From Desulfobacterales bacterium (GTDB lineage Bacteria; Desulfobacterota; Desulfobacteria; Desulfobacterales; SpSt-501): a DNA stretch of 64,000 bases. The position numbers and the translations under genes are program-made. The first letter of the stretch is position 1; each line of letters opens with the position of its first letter. The notes under the pieces are model-generated. The model was not told where the DNA came from. It made no database searches and saw nothing but the letters and a program-made list of their open reading frames with translations. Location: positions 170,759 to 234,758 of the forward strand of contig JAUQXK010000097.1 of assembly GCA_030834695.1 (NCBI GenBank), written 5' to 3'. Positions 17,000-23,930 of the stretch are shown here, in pieces.

Positions 17000-17211
17000 G
17001 CATGATGGAGGACATCAGGGCCATCCTGATTTTTCTGGCGATCTGCGTGCCGTTTTTCATCGGCACGATCTGGGCCGTAGTGGATGTCGCTCAAAAGGAC
17101 TTCGGCAGCGCCGGAGCGAAAGCCAAATGGTGGGTGATCGCCTCGATTCCGTTCGCGGGCTTCATCGTTTACCTGCTGACCGGTTTCCGCAAAGGCAAAA
17201 AGGCCCTCTGA
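16996..17211 (+). CDS. Small membrane protein, PLDc_N-like
   Basis: The 71-residue protein starts inside the transglycosylase stop (ATGA overlap). It has two membrane helices (ILIFLAICVPFFIGTIWAVVDVA and WWVIASIPFAGFIVYLLTG) separated by a short charged loop, and a basic tail. This helix-loop-helix with WAVVDVAQKDF and FxGFIVYLL is typical of the phospholipase D-nuclease N-terminal-like family (PLDc_N), whose function is unknown. Alternative ATGs at 17002 and 17005 give nearly the same protein. Coupling to a cell-wall hydrolase suggests an envelope role. Confidence 0.75.
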   Translation: MSMMEDIRAILIFLAICVPFFIGTIWAVVDVAQKDFGSAGAKAKWWVIASIPFAGFIVYLLTGFRKGKKAL

Positions 17212-17234
17212 CGCGACCTTTTTTCAAATTCCAT

Positions 17235-17263
17235 TTGACAAGATTCGATGTATCCTGTAACAA
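17235..17263 (+). promoter_or_regulatory. Sigma-70-type promoter of tRNA-Glu
   Basis: A perfect -35 TTGACA (17235-17240) is followed after 17 bases by a weak -10 TAACAA (17258-17263). The tRNA begins 22 bases later. Confidence 0.5.
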
Positions 17264-17285
17264 GATCGCCCTGATTTCACCCGAA

Positions 17286-17361
17286 GGTCCCATCGTCTAG
17301 CGGCCTAGGACACCGGCCTCTCACGTCGGTAACACGGGTTCGAGTCCCGTTGGGACCACCA
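17286..17361 (+). tRNA. tRNA-Glu (anticodon CUC)
   Basis: The 76-nt sequence folds as a cloverleaf. The acceptor stem pairs GGTCCCA with TGGGACC and carries an encoded CCA end. The D-arm is GTC/GGAC. The anticodon stem CCGGC/GTCGG surrounds the loop CTCTCAC with anticodon CTC. The T-arm is ACGGG/CCCGT with TTCGAGT in the loop. Its 3' 31 bases are duplicated at 18934-18964, which marks it as an integration target. Confidence 0.97.
17331..17361 (+). repeat. attL-like direct repeat (tRNA-Glu 3' end)
   Basis: These 31 bases are identical to 18934-18964. The similarity extends 13 bases further upstream at 10 of 13 positions. It is the typical core site of tyrosine-recombinase integration at a tRNA 3' end. 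Confidence 0.9.
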
Positions 17362-17375
17362 TTAAAAACAAATAG

Positions 17376-18110
17376 TTAAGCTACTGAAATGCTCTTTGTA
17401 TCTGCCGTTTGGGGAGTTGAAGGCTCCTCAGACGGCTTTTTGTTTTTTGACTCGGTTGGTGCCTGCTCCTGATTTACAATGGGGAATTTTACCACCGCCG
17501 CTTTTCCCGGCTTCAAATCCTCCAAGGCCTCACGGACCTTCTCCAACCCTACACTGCGAAGATATCGCTCCGTGGTGTTAGGGCTCCTGTGCCGTAGGAT
17601 CGATTGAATCACGCCGACCCCATTCCCCAGCTTGAACAGGATGGAAGCAGACAGGTGGCGAATCGCGTGGAATCCGAACTGCGTAGCCCCTGCCCGATCG
17701 CACAACCGCTTCATAAGGTGAATCCGATACAAGAACGGCTTGCCGTAATAATCCCGGCAGAACTCGGTCTGATCGAGGCAGAGGAAAACCTGCGGCTGAT
17801 CCTTCACAGGGCGCTGTTCCCACCAACCCATCAGGGCTTTGCGGAGCTCTCCCGTCATGGGCAACCAGTCGTGATCGAACGTCCCGCCAGTTCTTTTGCG
17901 AGTCCATAGCCTGACCCGGCTGTTGGCAAAATCCACATCTGCCCAAGTCAACCGGAAGATCTCACCACGGCGTGCGGCCAGATGCAGGAGAGCCAGCAAC
18001 ATGACATTATCCTGGCCTTCTGCGACGGCATAGGCTTTCCAAAAGTCTTCTTCCGGCGGCACGTACCGCGTTTCCGGACTTCCGGCATACAGCCAATTAT
18101 TGTCCCGCAA
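17376..18110 (-). pseudogene. Tyrosine recombinase (integrase), 5'-truncated
   Basis: The frame keeps the catalytic domain of a phage-type integrase: arginine in LHLAARRGEIFRLTW, HAIRHLSASILFKLG for the H-x-x-R box, and ILRHRSPNTTERYLRS with the final tyrosine. The N-terminal core-binding domain is absent. Reading upstream, the frame meets a stop codon a few residues before the only possible start (a TTG at 18110). The remaining protein is about 244 residues against a usual 350-400. It ends 15 bp from the tRNA-Glu 3' end, the standard position for the integrase that used this tRNA. It is probably inactive. Confidence 0.85.
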
Positions 18111-18180
18111 ATCGGCACTTTATTTTGAGGCCACGGTGCGCTATTTTGAAATTGATTGTCCCCTTCGCCAGGAGGATGCC

Positions 18181-18408
18181 ATGAGACAGCTTAAGCGCAT
18201 AACGGTTGATCCCCAGGTCATGGGCGGGAAACCGTGCATTCGAGACTTACGGGTCACGGTCGGTACCATCGCCGGATTGATCGGTGCCGGCAGAACCACC
18301 GAGGAAGTTCTCGATGCGTATCCCTATTTGGAACGCGAAGACATCCTGGAGGCTCTTTCGTATGCGGCTTGGCGCGCTGAGGAAATAGAGGTCTCGCTGG
18401 CGTCGTGA
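18181..18408 (+). CDS. DUF433 antitoxin-like protein
   Basis: The 75-residue protein has the DUF433 signature ITVDPQVMGGKPCIRDLRVTVGTIAGLIGAGRTTEEVLDAYPYLEREDILEALSYAA, a winged-helix or helix-turn-helix-like fold. It is commonly paired with a DUF5615 protein in toxin-antitoxin-like cassettes. AGGAGG lies about seven bases upstream of the ATG. Its stop overlaps the following GTG start (GTGA), so the two are coupled. It probably binds and neutralises the downstream PIN-like protein; that is inference from the family pairing. Confidence 0.88.
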   Translation: MRQLKRITVDPQVMGGKPCIRDLRVTVGTIAGLIGAGRTTEEVLDAYPYLEREDILEALSYAAWRAEEIEVSLAS

Positions 18409-18773
18409 TCAAGATCGTCGTCGACATGAACCTTCCCCCTCGATGGGTGCCCGTATTGAAAGCCGAGGGCTGGGATGCCGTACATTGGTCTTCCGTCGGC
18501 TCACCGGGGGCGGCCGACGCCGAGGTTCTTGGATACGCAAAGGAAAGCGGCTATGCGGTTTTGACTCATGACCTTGATTTCGGCGCCATACTCGCCGCGA
18601 CCGGCGGAAACGCCCCCAGCGTGATTCAAGTTCGGACCCAAGACGTTTTCCCTGAAGCAATCGGACCATTGGTCATCGCGGCGGTCAGGCAATTCAAAGA
18701 CGAGATCGAAAAAGGCGTACTGATATCCGTGGATGAGAAACGGTCGCGTGCCCGTCTGCTTCCTTTGAGGTAG
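18405..18773 (+). CDS. DUF5615 PIN-like toxin candidate
   Basis: The 122-residue protein starts with IKIVVDMNLPPRWVPVLKAEGWDAVHW. It contains VLTHDLDFGAILAATGG, the two acidic clusters (VDMN and HDLDF) of the DUF5615/Mut7-C PIN-like nuclease fold. It begins with GTG overlapping the DUF433 stop. Such pairs are thought to act like VapBC systems with an RNase toxin, though direct evidence is limited. The pair is the only intact cargo between the two att-like repeats, which fits a stabilising or addiction role for the small element. Confidence 0.87.
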   Translation: MIKIVVDMNLPPRWVPVLKAEGWDAVHWSSVGSPGAADAEVLGYAKESGYAVLTHDLDFGAILAATGGNAPSVIQVRTQDVFPEAIGPLVIAAVRQFKDEIEKGVLISVDEKRSRARLLPLR

Positions 18774-19206
18774 GAGCCGCAGCAGTCAGACCAAGCACGA
18801 CAATCCTGCCAATCGAATTGACCCCTTCAGACGGCTTTTTAGACGGCTTTTGTTTCTCGAAACGGCTTTTTGACGGCTCACAATGCCAGTAAATGCAGGT
18901 GGAATGCGGCGTTGGGCGAACTATCACCTCGGCAACACGGGTTCGAGTCCCGTTGGGACCACCAACGATAAAATCAGTTGGTTAGATGGATTTCTAAGCC
19001 ATTAAATTTTTCTGGTAGAAGTCGATTCCCACCGAATTTCCCAACTGCGTCCCTGGTTTTGACGTTTTTCCACTTAATGTGCGACGAAGGAAAAAATCAG
19101 TACAACCCTGAAGGGTCTATTTCTATCGCAGCCCTTGACCTAAAATATTTTTCGGGGGATTGTATTAGGAATTTATTCAGCCTGCAATTAATTCGAGGAT
19201 CCAAAA
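18774..19206. other. Gene-free interval at the right end of the integrated element
   Basis: No gene is supported. The stretch has three direct copies of GACGGCTTTT between 18826 and 18880 and the att-like repeat at 18934-18964. A minus-strand frame here reads KQKPSKKPSEG, similar to the integrase C-terminal tail, perhaps a decayed second integrase end. After 18965 the base composition becomes more AT-rich. Confidence 0.5.
18934..18964 (+). repeat. attR-like direct repeat
   Basis: A perfect 31-base copy of the tRNA-Glu 3' end including CCA. Together with 17331-17361 it bounds a 1.6-kb element carrying the integrase remnant and the DUF433/DUF5615 pair. Confidence 0.9.
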
Positions 19207-20367
19207 ATGGGAAGTTTCAACTATCTAAACGAAAACCAGTCGATGGTGTGTGACGCTTTTCGATATTTCGCGGCGTTGGCCGTAGCACTCCACCACTCAT
19301 TTGCATATTTTTATGGTCCACTCTACAGAAATATAAGCCAAAAAGCCTTCTATACCAATCTCGGTTCGATAGGAGTTGCTATTTTCTTCTTCCTGAGCGG
19401 TTTCTTGATATCCTACACGATTCAACGAAAAAAGATTTCGAATAATTATGATTTCAATGTCTATGCGGTTGAACGGTTCGTTCGAATTTATTTGGTTTTT
19501 TTCCCTGCATTCGCTTTTGCGTTGTTTATCAGTTTCTTTAACATTGCCTTTATTAAAGATAATGTCCCAGGCTTAGATTTTTTGACGATTAAAAATTCTG
19601 TGGCAACTCTTTTTATGCTCTCTGGCGTGAGGCCAATAACCGGGCACCAAGAGATATTTTCTTTTTTTGGCCCAGCATGGACTATTAACTATGAATTTTT
19701 CGCATACTTTATTTTTGGAGCATTGCTTTTATCATTATATAAAAATAACAGTTTGATTGACAAGATATTACGTCTCGTTGTCATTCTTACAATTGGTTTT
19801 CTTGTTATTCGATTACCAGACGCAAAGGGGTTATTTTTGAATTGGTCGTTGGGGGTTGTTATAGCGTTGCTCTTCCAGAAATTTAAATCCAATAGATATC
19901 TGGGAGTCGCGATATTTCTTTTGGGTGCTTTTTCTTGTTATTTTGCTACAGTTGCTGTAGGTTTTGCCGCAGGTTATAATCCAATTCGACTTTTTTTTGT
20001 TGTTGGCCTATCATTTATTTTTCTTGGGTGCCTCGTGGTGATGGGCAGATCGAACTTTAAACCTATCAAGATCAATAAGTATATAACATTGGCCGCGGGG
20101 TTTTCATATTCTCTCTATTTAACTCATGTTCCTATTATTTGGTTATACCGCTATATTTGCTTGCGGTTAAATTTTTACGAATTTGACTCGAACGATCTAA
20201 ATAAATTCTTGTCATTCATGGGGGCAATCGCCGCCGTAAATTTATTTGCGTTTATCTTTGCAAAACTAACCGAAGAACATACAAATTTTGTGCGCGGTTG
20301 GCTACTAACCAAATTGGGGCTACATAAACCGTATGCCAGAGCAGAACTATTAAAAGCCGTAAAGTAA
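19207..20367 (+). CDS. Acyltransferase 3 family membrane protein (OafA-like)
   Basis: The 386-residue protein has about ten membrane helices and the family's conserved opening (DAFRYFAALAVALHHSFAYF, then GSIGVAIFFFLSGFLISY) with RFVRIYLVFF after the first helices. Such enzymes O-acylate polysaccharides such as O-antigen or exopolysaccharide at the inner membrane. The DNA is markedly AT-rich and uses A/T-ending codons unlike the genes around it, which points to recent transfer. No strong ribosome-binding site is visible. It stands alone just beyond the att-like repeat. Confidence 0.88.
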   Translation: MGSFNYLNENQSMVCDAFRYFAALAVALHHSFAYFYGPLYRNISQKAFYTNLGSIGVAIFFFLSGFLISYTIQRKKISNNYDFNVYAVERFVRIYLVFFPAFAFALFISFFNIAFIKDNVPGLDFLTIKNSVATLFMLSGVRPITGHQEIFSFFGPAWTINYEFFAYFIFGALLLSLYKNNSLIDKILRLVVILTIGFLVIRLPDAKGLFLNWSLGVVIALLFQKFKSNRYLGVAIFLLGAFSCYFATVAVGFAAGYNPIRLFFVVGLSFIFLGCLVVMGRSNFKPIKINKYITLAAGFSYSLYLTHVPIIWLYRYICLRLNFYEFDSNDLNKFLSFMGAIAAVNLFAFIFAKLTEEHTNFVRGWLLTKLGLHKPYARAELLKAVK

Positions 20368-20756
20368 GCAACCATTTTATCCTCTCGGCGAATTCCGGGC
20401 CGATACCGCAGACCCGCTCAATTTCAGCGAACAGCCGTTCGTAAAGATCGTCTTTTAATGAGCCACTCAATGATTCGCCTTCGAACATCCGATTGAACCT
20501 CAATTAAACGCAAAAGAGTACGGTCATCGACCGCTACCGGCCTCATTTCTTGACACTCCGCTTGACATGCTTGACAAGTTCCATATGTCCCTTAGCTTCT
20601 CCTTAACGGGTCACAGAAAACCGTGATCCGCCGGAAGATGATGGGGGCTGAAGCCAAAGGGCGGATTAGCGACCGCCCGAGCGAGGTACAGCGGTTTACC
20701 CATCCGCTTCCTGACATTGTAGCAACCGGGCGGCCGCAAGGTCGCCCGTTCGGTTT
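20368..20756. other. Gene-poor interval with terminator
   Basis: No convincing gene is seen in this 389-bp stretch. A minus-strand frame at 20252-20503 overlaps the acyltransferase gene and has no recognisable domain. A plus-strand terminator lies at the right end. Confidence 0.45.
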
Positions 20757-20758
20757 TT
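20727..20758 (+). terminator. Rho-independent terminator candidate
   Basis: The 9-bp GC-rich stem (20727-20735 with 20740-20748, loop GCAA) is followed by GTTCGG and five T residues. It would stop plus-strand transcripts leaving the acyltransferase region. Confidence 0.65.
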
Positions 20759-20978
20759 ATTTTTCCAGCTTGTCCGCGCGAAACATAGACTCCAGCCATG
20801 CAAGGTCGCGTCCCTCTGCTTGTTCGACTTCGGCGGCCTCGCACTCATTGCGCTGCCGGATGATTTCTTGGTGCCGGGCATTCTCGGCCTGCTTGCGGGC
20901 GGCATAGATCGCCGTGAGGGCCGCAAGCGTCCGATCAGCCAGACGGTTGCGTTCGGCATCGGTTGTCTTTCTCGGCAT
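20757..20978 (-). CDS. Small charged hypothetical protein
   Basis: The 73-residue product is helical and highly charged (MPRKTTDAERNRLADRTLAA at the start, then repeated Glu/Arg). It resembles small accessory proteins of plasmids and integrated elements, but I recognise no family. AGGAA lies nine bases upstream of the ATG. Its stop codon is within the T-run of the opposite-strand terminator. It lies in the gene-poor island, so it could be a relic. Confidence 0.4.
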   Translation of the reverse strand: MPRKTTDAERNRLADRTLAALTAIYAARKQAENARHQEIIRQRNECEAAEVEQAEGRDLAWLESMFRADKLEK

Positions 20979-21130
20979 GCCGCGTTTTCCTGAAAACGCC
21001 CTGGTGAGTGGATCCGGGGGAAGCCCTCCCAGGAAAGCGGGTTTTCGGTGCGCCCACCTATCCCCCGAAAAAGTTGCGATCTCATCGTTAGCTCTTATCT
21101 TTATCCATACACCTGAACAGGAGGTGAAAT

Positions 21131-21241
21131 ATGATCCTCCATTACGGACTCACTCAATACGTTCTGATCTCGTTTTTTTCTCTGGCCCTTCTCGGCATCA
21201 TCGCAGCCATCATTTACGCCGGGCATTCCCACAAGGGTTGA
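21131..21241 (+). CDS. Small single-helix membrane peptide (36 aa)
   Basis: An ATG preceded by a near-perfect AGGAGGTGA at six-base spacing opens a 36-residue frame. It has a polar N-terminus (MILHYGLTQYV), one membrane helix (LISFFSLALLGIIAAIIYA) and a short His/Lys tail ending in TGA at 21239-21241. The strong ribosome-binding site and clean topology argue that it is real even though it is tiny. Possible roles are a membrane-complex accessory subunit or a type I toxin-like peptide, but nothing in the sequence decides. Confidence 0.6.
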   Translation: MILHYGLTQYVLISFFSLALLGIIAAIIYAGHSHKG

Positions 21242-21254
21242 TCCCACTTAGCCT

Positions 21255-21361
21255 TTATTCTGCGGCTGCCTGCTTTCCGTTCACCGCTTCACCGACCAAA
21301 GAGCCGGCCTGCTCGGAAGCCCGCTTGAGCGCTTCATCCCTCAAGTGTGCATAGCATGGAC
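21255..21361 (-). pseudogene. Tyrosine recombinase C-terminal relic
   Basis: A minus-strand frame ending in TAA at 21255-21257 reads CYAHLRDEALKRASEQAG and then a polar tail. The YAHLxDEALxRAS pattern is the usual end of tyrosine recombinases, where the catalytic tyrosine begins YAHL. A stop codon lies just upstream in frame and no other integrase motifs follow, so only the last 35 or so residues survive. It suggests a second, mostly deleted mobile element in the island. Confidence 0.5.
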
Positions 21362-21764
21362 GCGCTCCCCCTTAATCGCAGGAGCAGCATCCCATTTTCG
21401 TCGAGCTGATTTCAAATCGATAAATGCCATTTCGCGCTAAAAACTATCTATTATCAGCTGGTTAGGTCTTAATCCAACATCAACGTTGGGACAGCAGTGG
21501 GTATAAATGAGAATCTGAACCGGGCAGCCAACAGGGTCGTGTTCGGGGGTAATAGAGAAACAGGCCTGCCATGCCGCATGATGTTCTTCTTGGCTATCTC
21601 AAAGAAGTCGAAAAAGCGACAGGCGATCTTCCAGATCTCCGTCATTTTTGGCGGCCATAGCAGAAGCGGCTGAGATTTCGTGTAATTACGAACGCACCCA
21701 AGATGCCTAAACGCCGCCCCCATCGGGCAAACGCACGGGCGGTTTCCGACTTTTAGCCCTAAAA

Positions 21765-21897
21765 ATACAGGATTGACTGTATTGGGTTTCCCAATTGCCG
21801 ATGTTAGGTTGTCGGCAACAAGGGGCCATTACCCTCTCCCTTGTTACTCCTTTTTCCCGAGCCGAGCGGCCATCCCCGACCGCTCGGCATTTTTTTG
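21765..21897 (+). ncRNA. Possible small structured RNA
   Basis: The segment begins near ATTGACTGTATTGGG and contains two hairpins, ATTGGG/CCCAAT near 21780-21795 and ACAAGGG/CCCTTGT near 21817-21845. It ends in a strong terminator with eight T residues. No open frame explains it. This is a weak call from structure alone. Confidence 0.25.
21861..21897 (+). terminator. Rho-independent terminator
   Basis: A 9-bp stem GCCGAGCGG/CCGCTCGGC (21861-21869 and 21880-21888) is followed by CA and then a T-run to 21897. Confidence 0.8.
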
Positions 21898-22013
21898 ACC
21901 TGACGCTTTTAAGAGCAAAATCAATAAGAACGGGAGGACGGCCTGTAAAATTTTCTAAAGCCCCTGGAATGCCAGTCGATATTACACACTGAGATGGTTT
22001 AATTGCTCGCTTG

Positions 22014-23249
22014 ATGGGTCGACTGCACGTCGTGTTCATGACCGTGCCCGGGGGTGTCATGCCAGGTTCTTCTCCGATCCTATTGCCTTCTTTCGACTTT
22101 GCCAAAATAAAAAAAGTCCCGAAGTTCCCGCCGGGGAATGTCGATCATTCGGTGATTGTACCGGCTGCCGTTATCGATGAGGTCAGCAATCTTGGCCTGG
22201 AGATCAGGGAAGAGGCTCAGTTGCAGAAATGGGAAGAACATCTCAAATCCTTTTCCGCGACTCCATTCTTTGCGCCGTCCTGGCTGGAGTGCTTTAGAAC
22301 CGAGAATCGCACCCCCATTTACCTGCGGTTCGTCTCTGGTGGAAAAACCATTGGCTTGGTGGCAGGGCTGCGAAATGAACCCTCCCATCCATTGCTGAAA
22401 AAATTCTTCAGGATCCTGTTTTTCTATAGCGGCCCCGTAGTGGTCGATGCGGACCGAGACCTGACCCGGCTCTGTCTGGAAAAACTGATAAGCTATGCGG
22501 GTGAGAACAAATATACCCACATCAAGCTGGAGTCCTGGGATTTCCCCTGTTCGATGAATCTCGAAGGGCTGCCGTTTAAACCGTGTATCCGGAGCGAGTA
22601 CATTCTGGATATGCGCCCGGATCTGGCTGAGTTAGAGAAAAAGATGAAGAACAGGATGAGAGATGTAAGAGCCGCAGAAAAACACGGCTTGACGTTTCAT
22701 GAGGGAGACTCTCCAGAAATCCTTGATGACCTCCTGTCCCTGTTGGAGGAAACCAAATCGACCCGGCTATCGAAAAATTACCAAAACTATTCTTATTTCT
22801 ACATATCGTATGTGGACAAGGACACCCTGTATCAGTTGTTCAAACACAGCATCGTAAGAGCGTTCTATGTGAAGCAGCAGGACGAAATACTCTCTGTGAC
22901 GCTGGATGCGGTCCATAATAAGAGAGCATACGGCTTATTCATCGGGACCAATCAGATGGGCTATAAGTTAAAGGCGAATGCTTTTATCCATTACAAGCTG
23001 ATTCAAAAATTCAAGAATGAAGGAATCGAATTCTATAATTTCGGAGGGGTCCCAAGCGATCCCAGCTCAAAAGGCCTGATTTTTTTCAAGACATCTTTTG
23101 GCGCCAGAGAACAGGTGTGCGCCGGAGGGCGCACCCACCATCTGCAGAGCCGTCTTTTCAACTATTTGACCAATGCGTATTCCAGGTTTCCGGATTTGAA
23201 AATAAAAAAAATCATCAAAAAAAAGCTTGTGGGTCGAAATTACGCTTGA
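22014..23249 (+). CDS. FemAB/BioF2-like acyl- or aminoacyltransferase
   Basis: The roughly 411-residue protein shows two GNAT-like halves in the FemAB/Acetyltransf_6 style. SATPFFAPSWLECFRTENRTPIYLRFVSGGKTIGLVAGL and YTHIKLESWDFP come first. LEKKMKNRMRDVRAAEKHGLTFHEG follows, then IVRAFYVKQQDEILSVTLDAVHNKRAYGLFIGTN and NFGGVPSDPSSKGLIFFKTSFGA near the end. Relatives modify cell-wall peptides or exopolysaccharide and lipid precursors. The exact start is uncertain; the family core begins about 75 residues in. It sits in the island with an acyltransferase, which suggests surface-polymer modification cargo. Confidence 0.75.
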   Translation: MGRLHVVFMTVPGGVMPGSSPILLPSFDFAKIKKVPKFPPGNVDHSVIVPAAVIDEVSNLGLEIREEAQLQKWEEHLKSFSATPFFAPSWLECFRTENRTPIYLRFVSGGKTIGLVAGLRNEPSHPLLKKFFRILFFYSGPVVVDADRDLTRLCLEKLISYAGENKYTHIKLESWDFPCSMNLEGLPFKPCIRSEYILDMRPDLAELEKKMKNRMRDVRAAEKHGLTFHEGDSPEILDDLLSLLEETKSTRLSKNYQNYSYFYISYVDKDTLYQLFKHSIVRAFYVKQQDEILSVTLDAVHNKRAYGLFIGTNQMGYKLKANAFIHYKLIQKFKNEGIEFYNFGGVPSDPSSKGLIFFKTSFGAREQVCAGGRTHHLQSRLFNYLTNAYSRFPDLKIKKIIKKKLVGRNYA

Positions 23250-23268
23250 TCCGGACAGGAAGGAACTT

Positions 23269-23349
23269 ATGGAATCTTCGCTGAAGCGAATCTCGCTGAT
23301 AATAATCCTTTACCTTTCATGGCTGATGATCGCCTCTTCGATGAAATAG
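23269..23349 (+). CDS. Possible 26-residue membrane peptide
   Basis: After AGGAAGGAACTT an ATG opens a 26-codon frame (MESSLKRISLIIILYLSWLM, then IASSMK and TAG). It has one hydrophobic helix and basic ends. It begins 19 bp after the FemAB-like stop. It could be a real coupled peptide or the surviving start of a deleted membrane-protein gene. Confidence 0.3.
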   Translation: MESSLKRISLIIILYLSWLMIASSMK

Positions 23350-23930
23350 GCCGAGTCGGCAGCGTTGCGCTGGTCCCACCTTTCGTCCCTATGAATCTGC
23401 GTGACCGGTATTATTTTCCGCTCTGTTCCGGGTGATCAATCTTTTCGCCGTCCTCCAACGGCGGTAGGCCCCGATGTTTGAACAGCCTGATGGGTGGGAT
23501 AAGCTCTGAATCGGTTTTCGGTTTTTTTAAAAAGAAAACCGGCCGCCTGCTTGACGGCCGCACGTGGAATGTAGTTCCGCTGGCAGCCTGACAAAAAGTG
23601 AAAGGGCCCCCAACGGGACCCCCTCACGCTCGCCCCTGCGGGCGATCCAGCTCCATAAGCATGGATTGGCCGCTATCCTATTGTGTCGACGATAAGCGGT
23701 CAAGGTTTTTCATTCTTGGTTTTCATTCTTGGAAAGCGACCTCATCGGAAGACCTGGACTCCGCTTCAGCTTCATGAAAACTTCTCAGGCTCATTGACTT
23801 GGCGACCTATTTGGCCGTAACTGTTTTGCTAGCGAAGTGCCGCTTTATAATAATTTTTCCGGAATCGTAATCGTTTTTCCGGCTATAGGGCACTTATTGC
23901 GACGATAAACGAATTTGAAAGGCCGAGAGG
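23350..23930. other. Gene-free interval before cca gene
   Basis: No gene is supported in about 580 bp. There is an AT-rich hairpin with arms CGGTTTTC/GAAAACCG at 23512-23519 and 23534-23541, next to a CGGCCG pair. These could terminate the island transcript. The following cca gene begins with a weak ribosome-binding site. Confidence 0.45.

Larger units (their letters stand above)
21362..22013. other. Gene-free interval with possible small RNA
   Basis: No gene is supported across about 650 bp. Open frames at 21469-21723 and 21707-22105 on the minus strand have no domain or ribosome-binding site. The interval holds nested hairpins and a strong terminator at 21861-21897. Confidence 0.4.

Noticed and set aside
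18826..18890. Fragment resembling the integrase C-terminal tail next to the attR-like repeat
   Set aside because: The similarity (KPSKKPSEG against KKPSEEPS) is short and low in complexity; it is mentioned in the gap entry but not called as a gene.
20252..20503. Minus-strand open frame of 83 codons overlapping the acyltransferase end
   Set aside because: It has no recognisable domain, overlaps a well-supported gene and lacks a ribosome-binding site.
21469..22105. Two minus-strand open frames in the island gap
   Set aside because: They have no ribosome-binding site, no domain and unlikely residue composition, and they cross a strong terminator.
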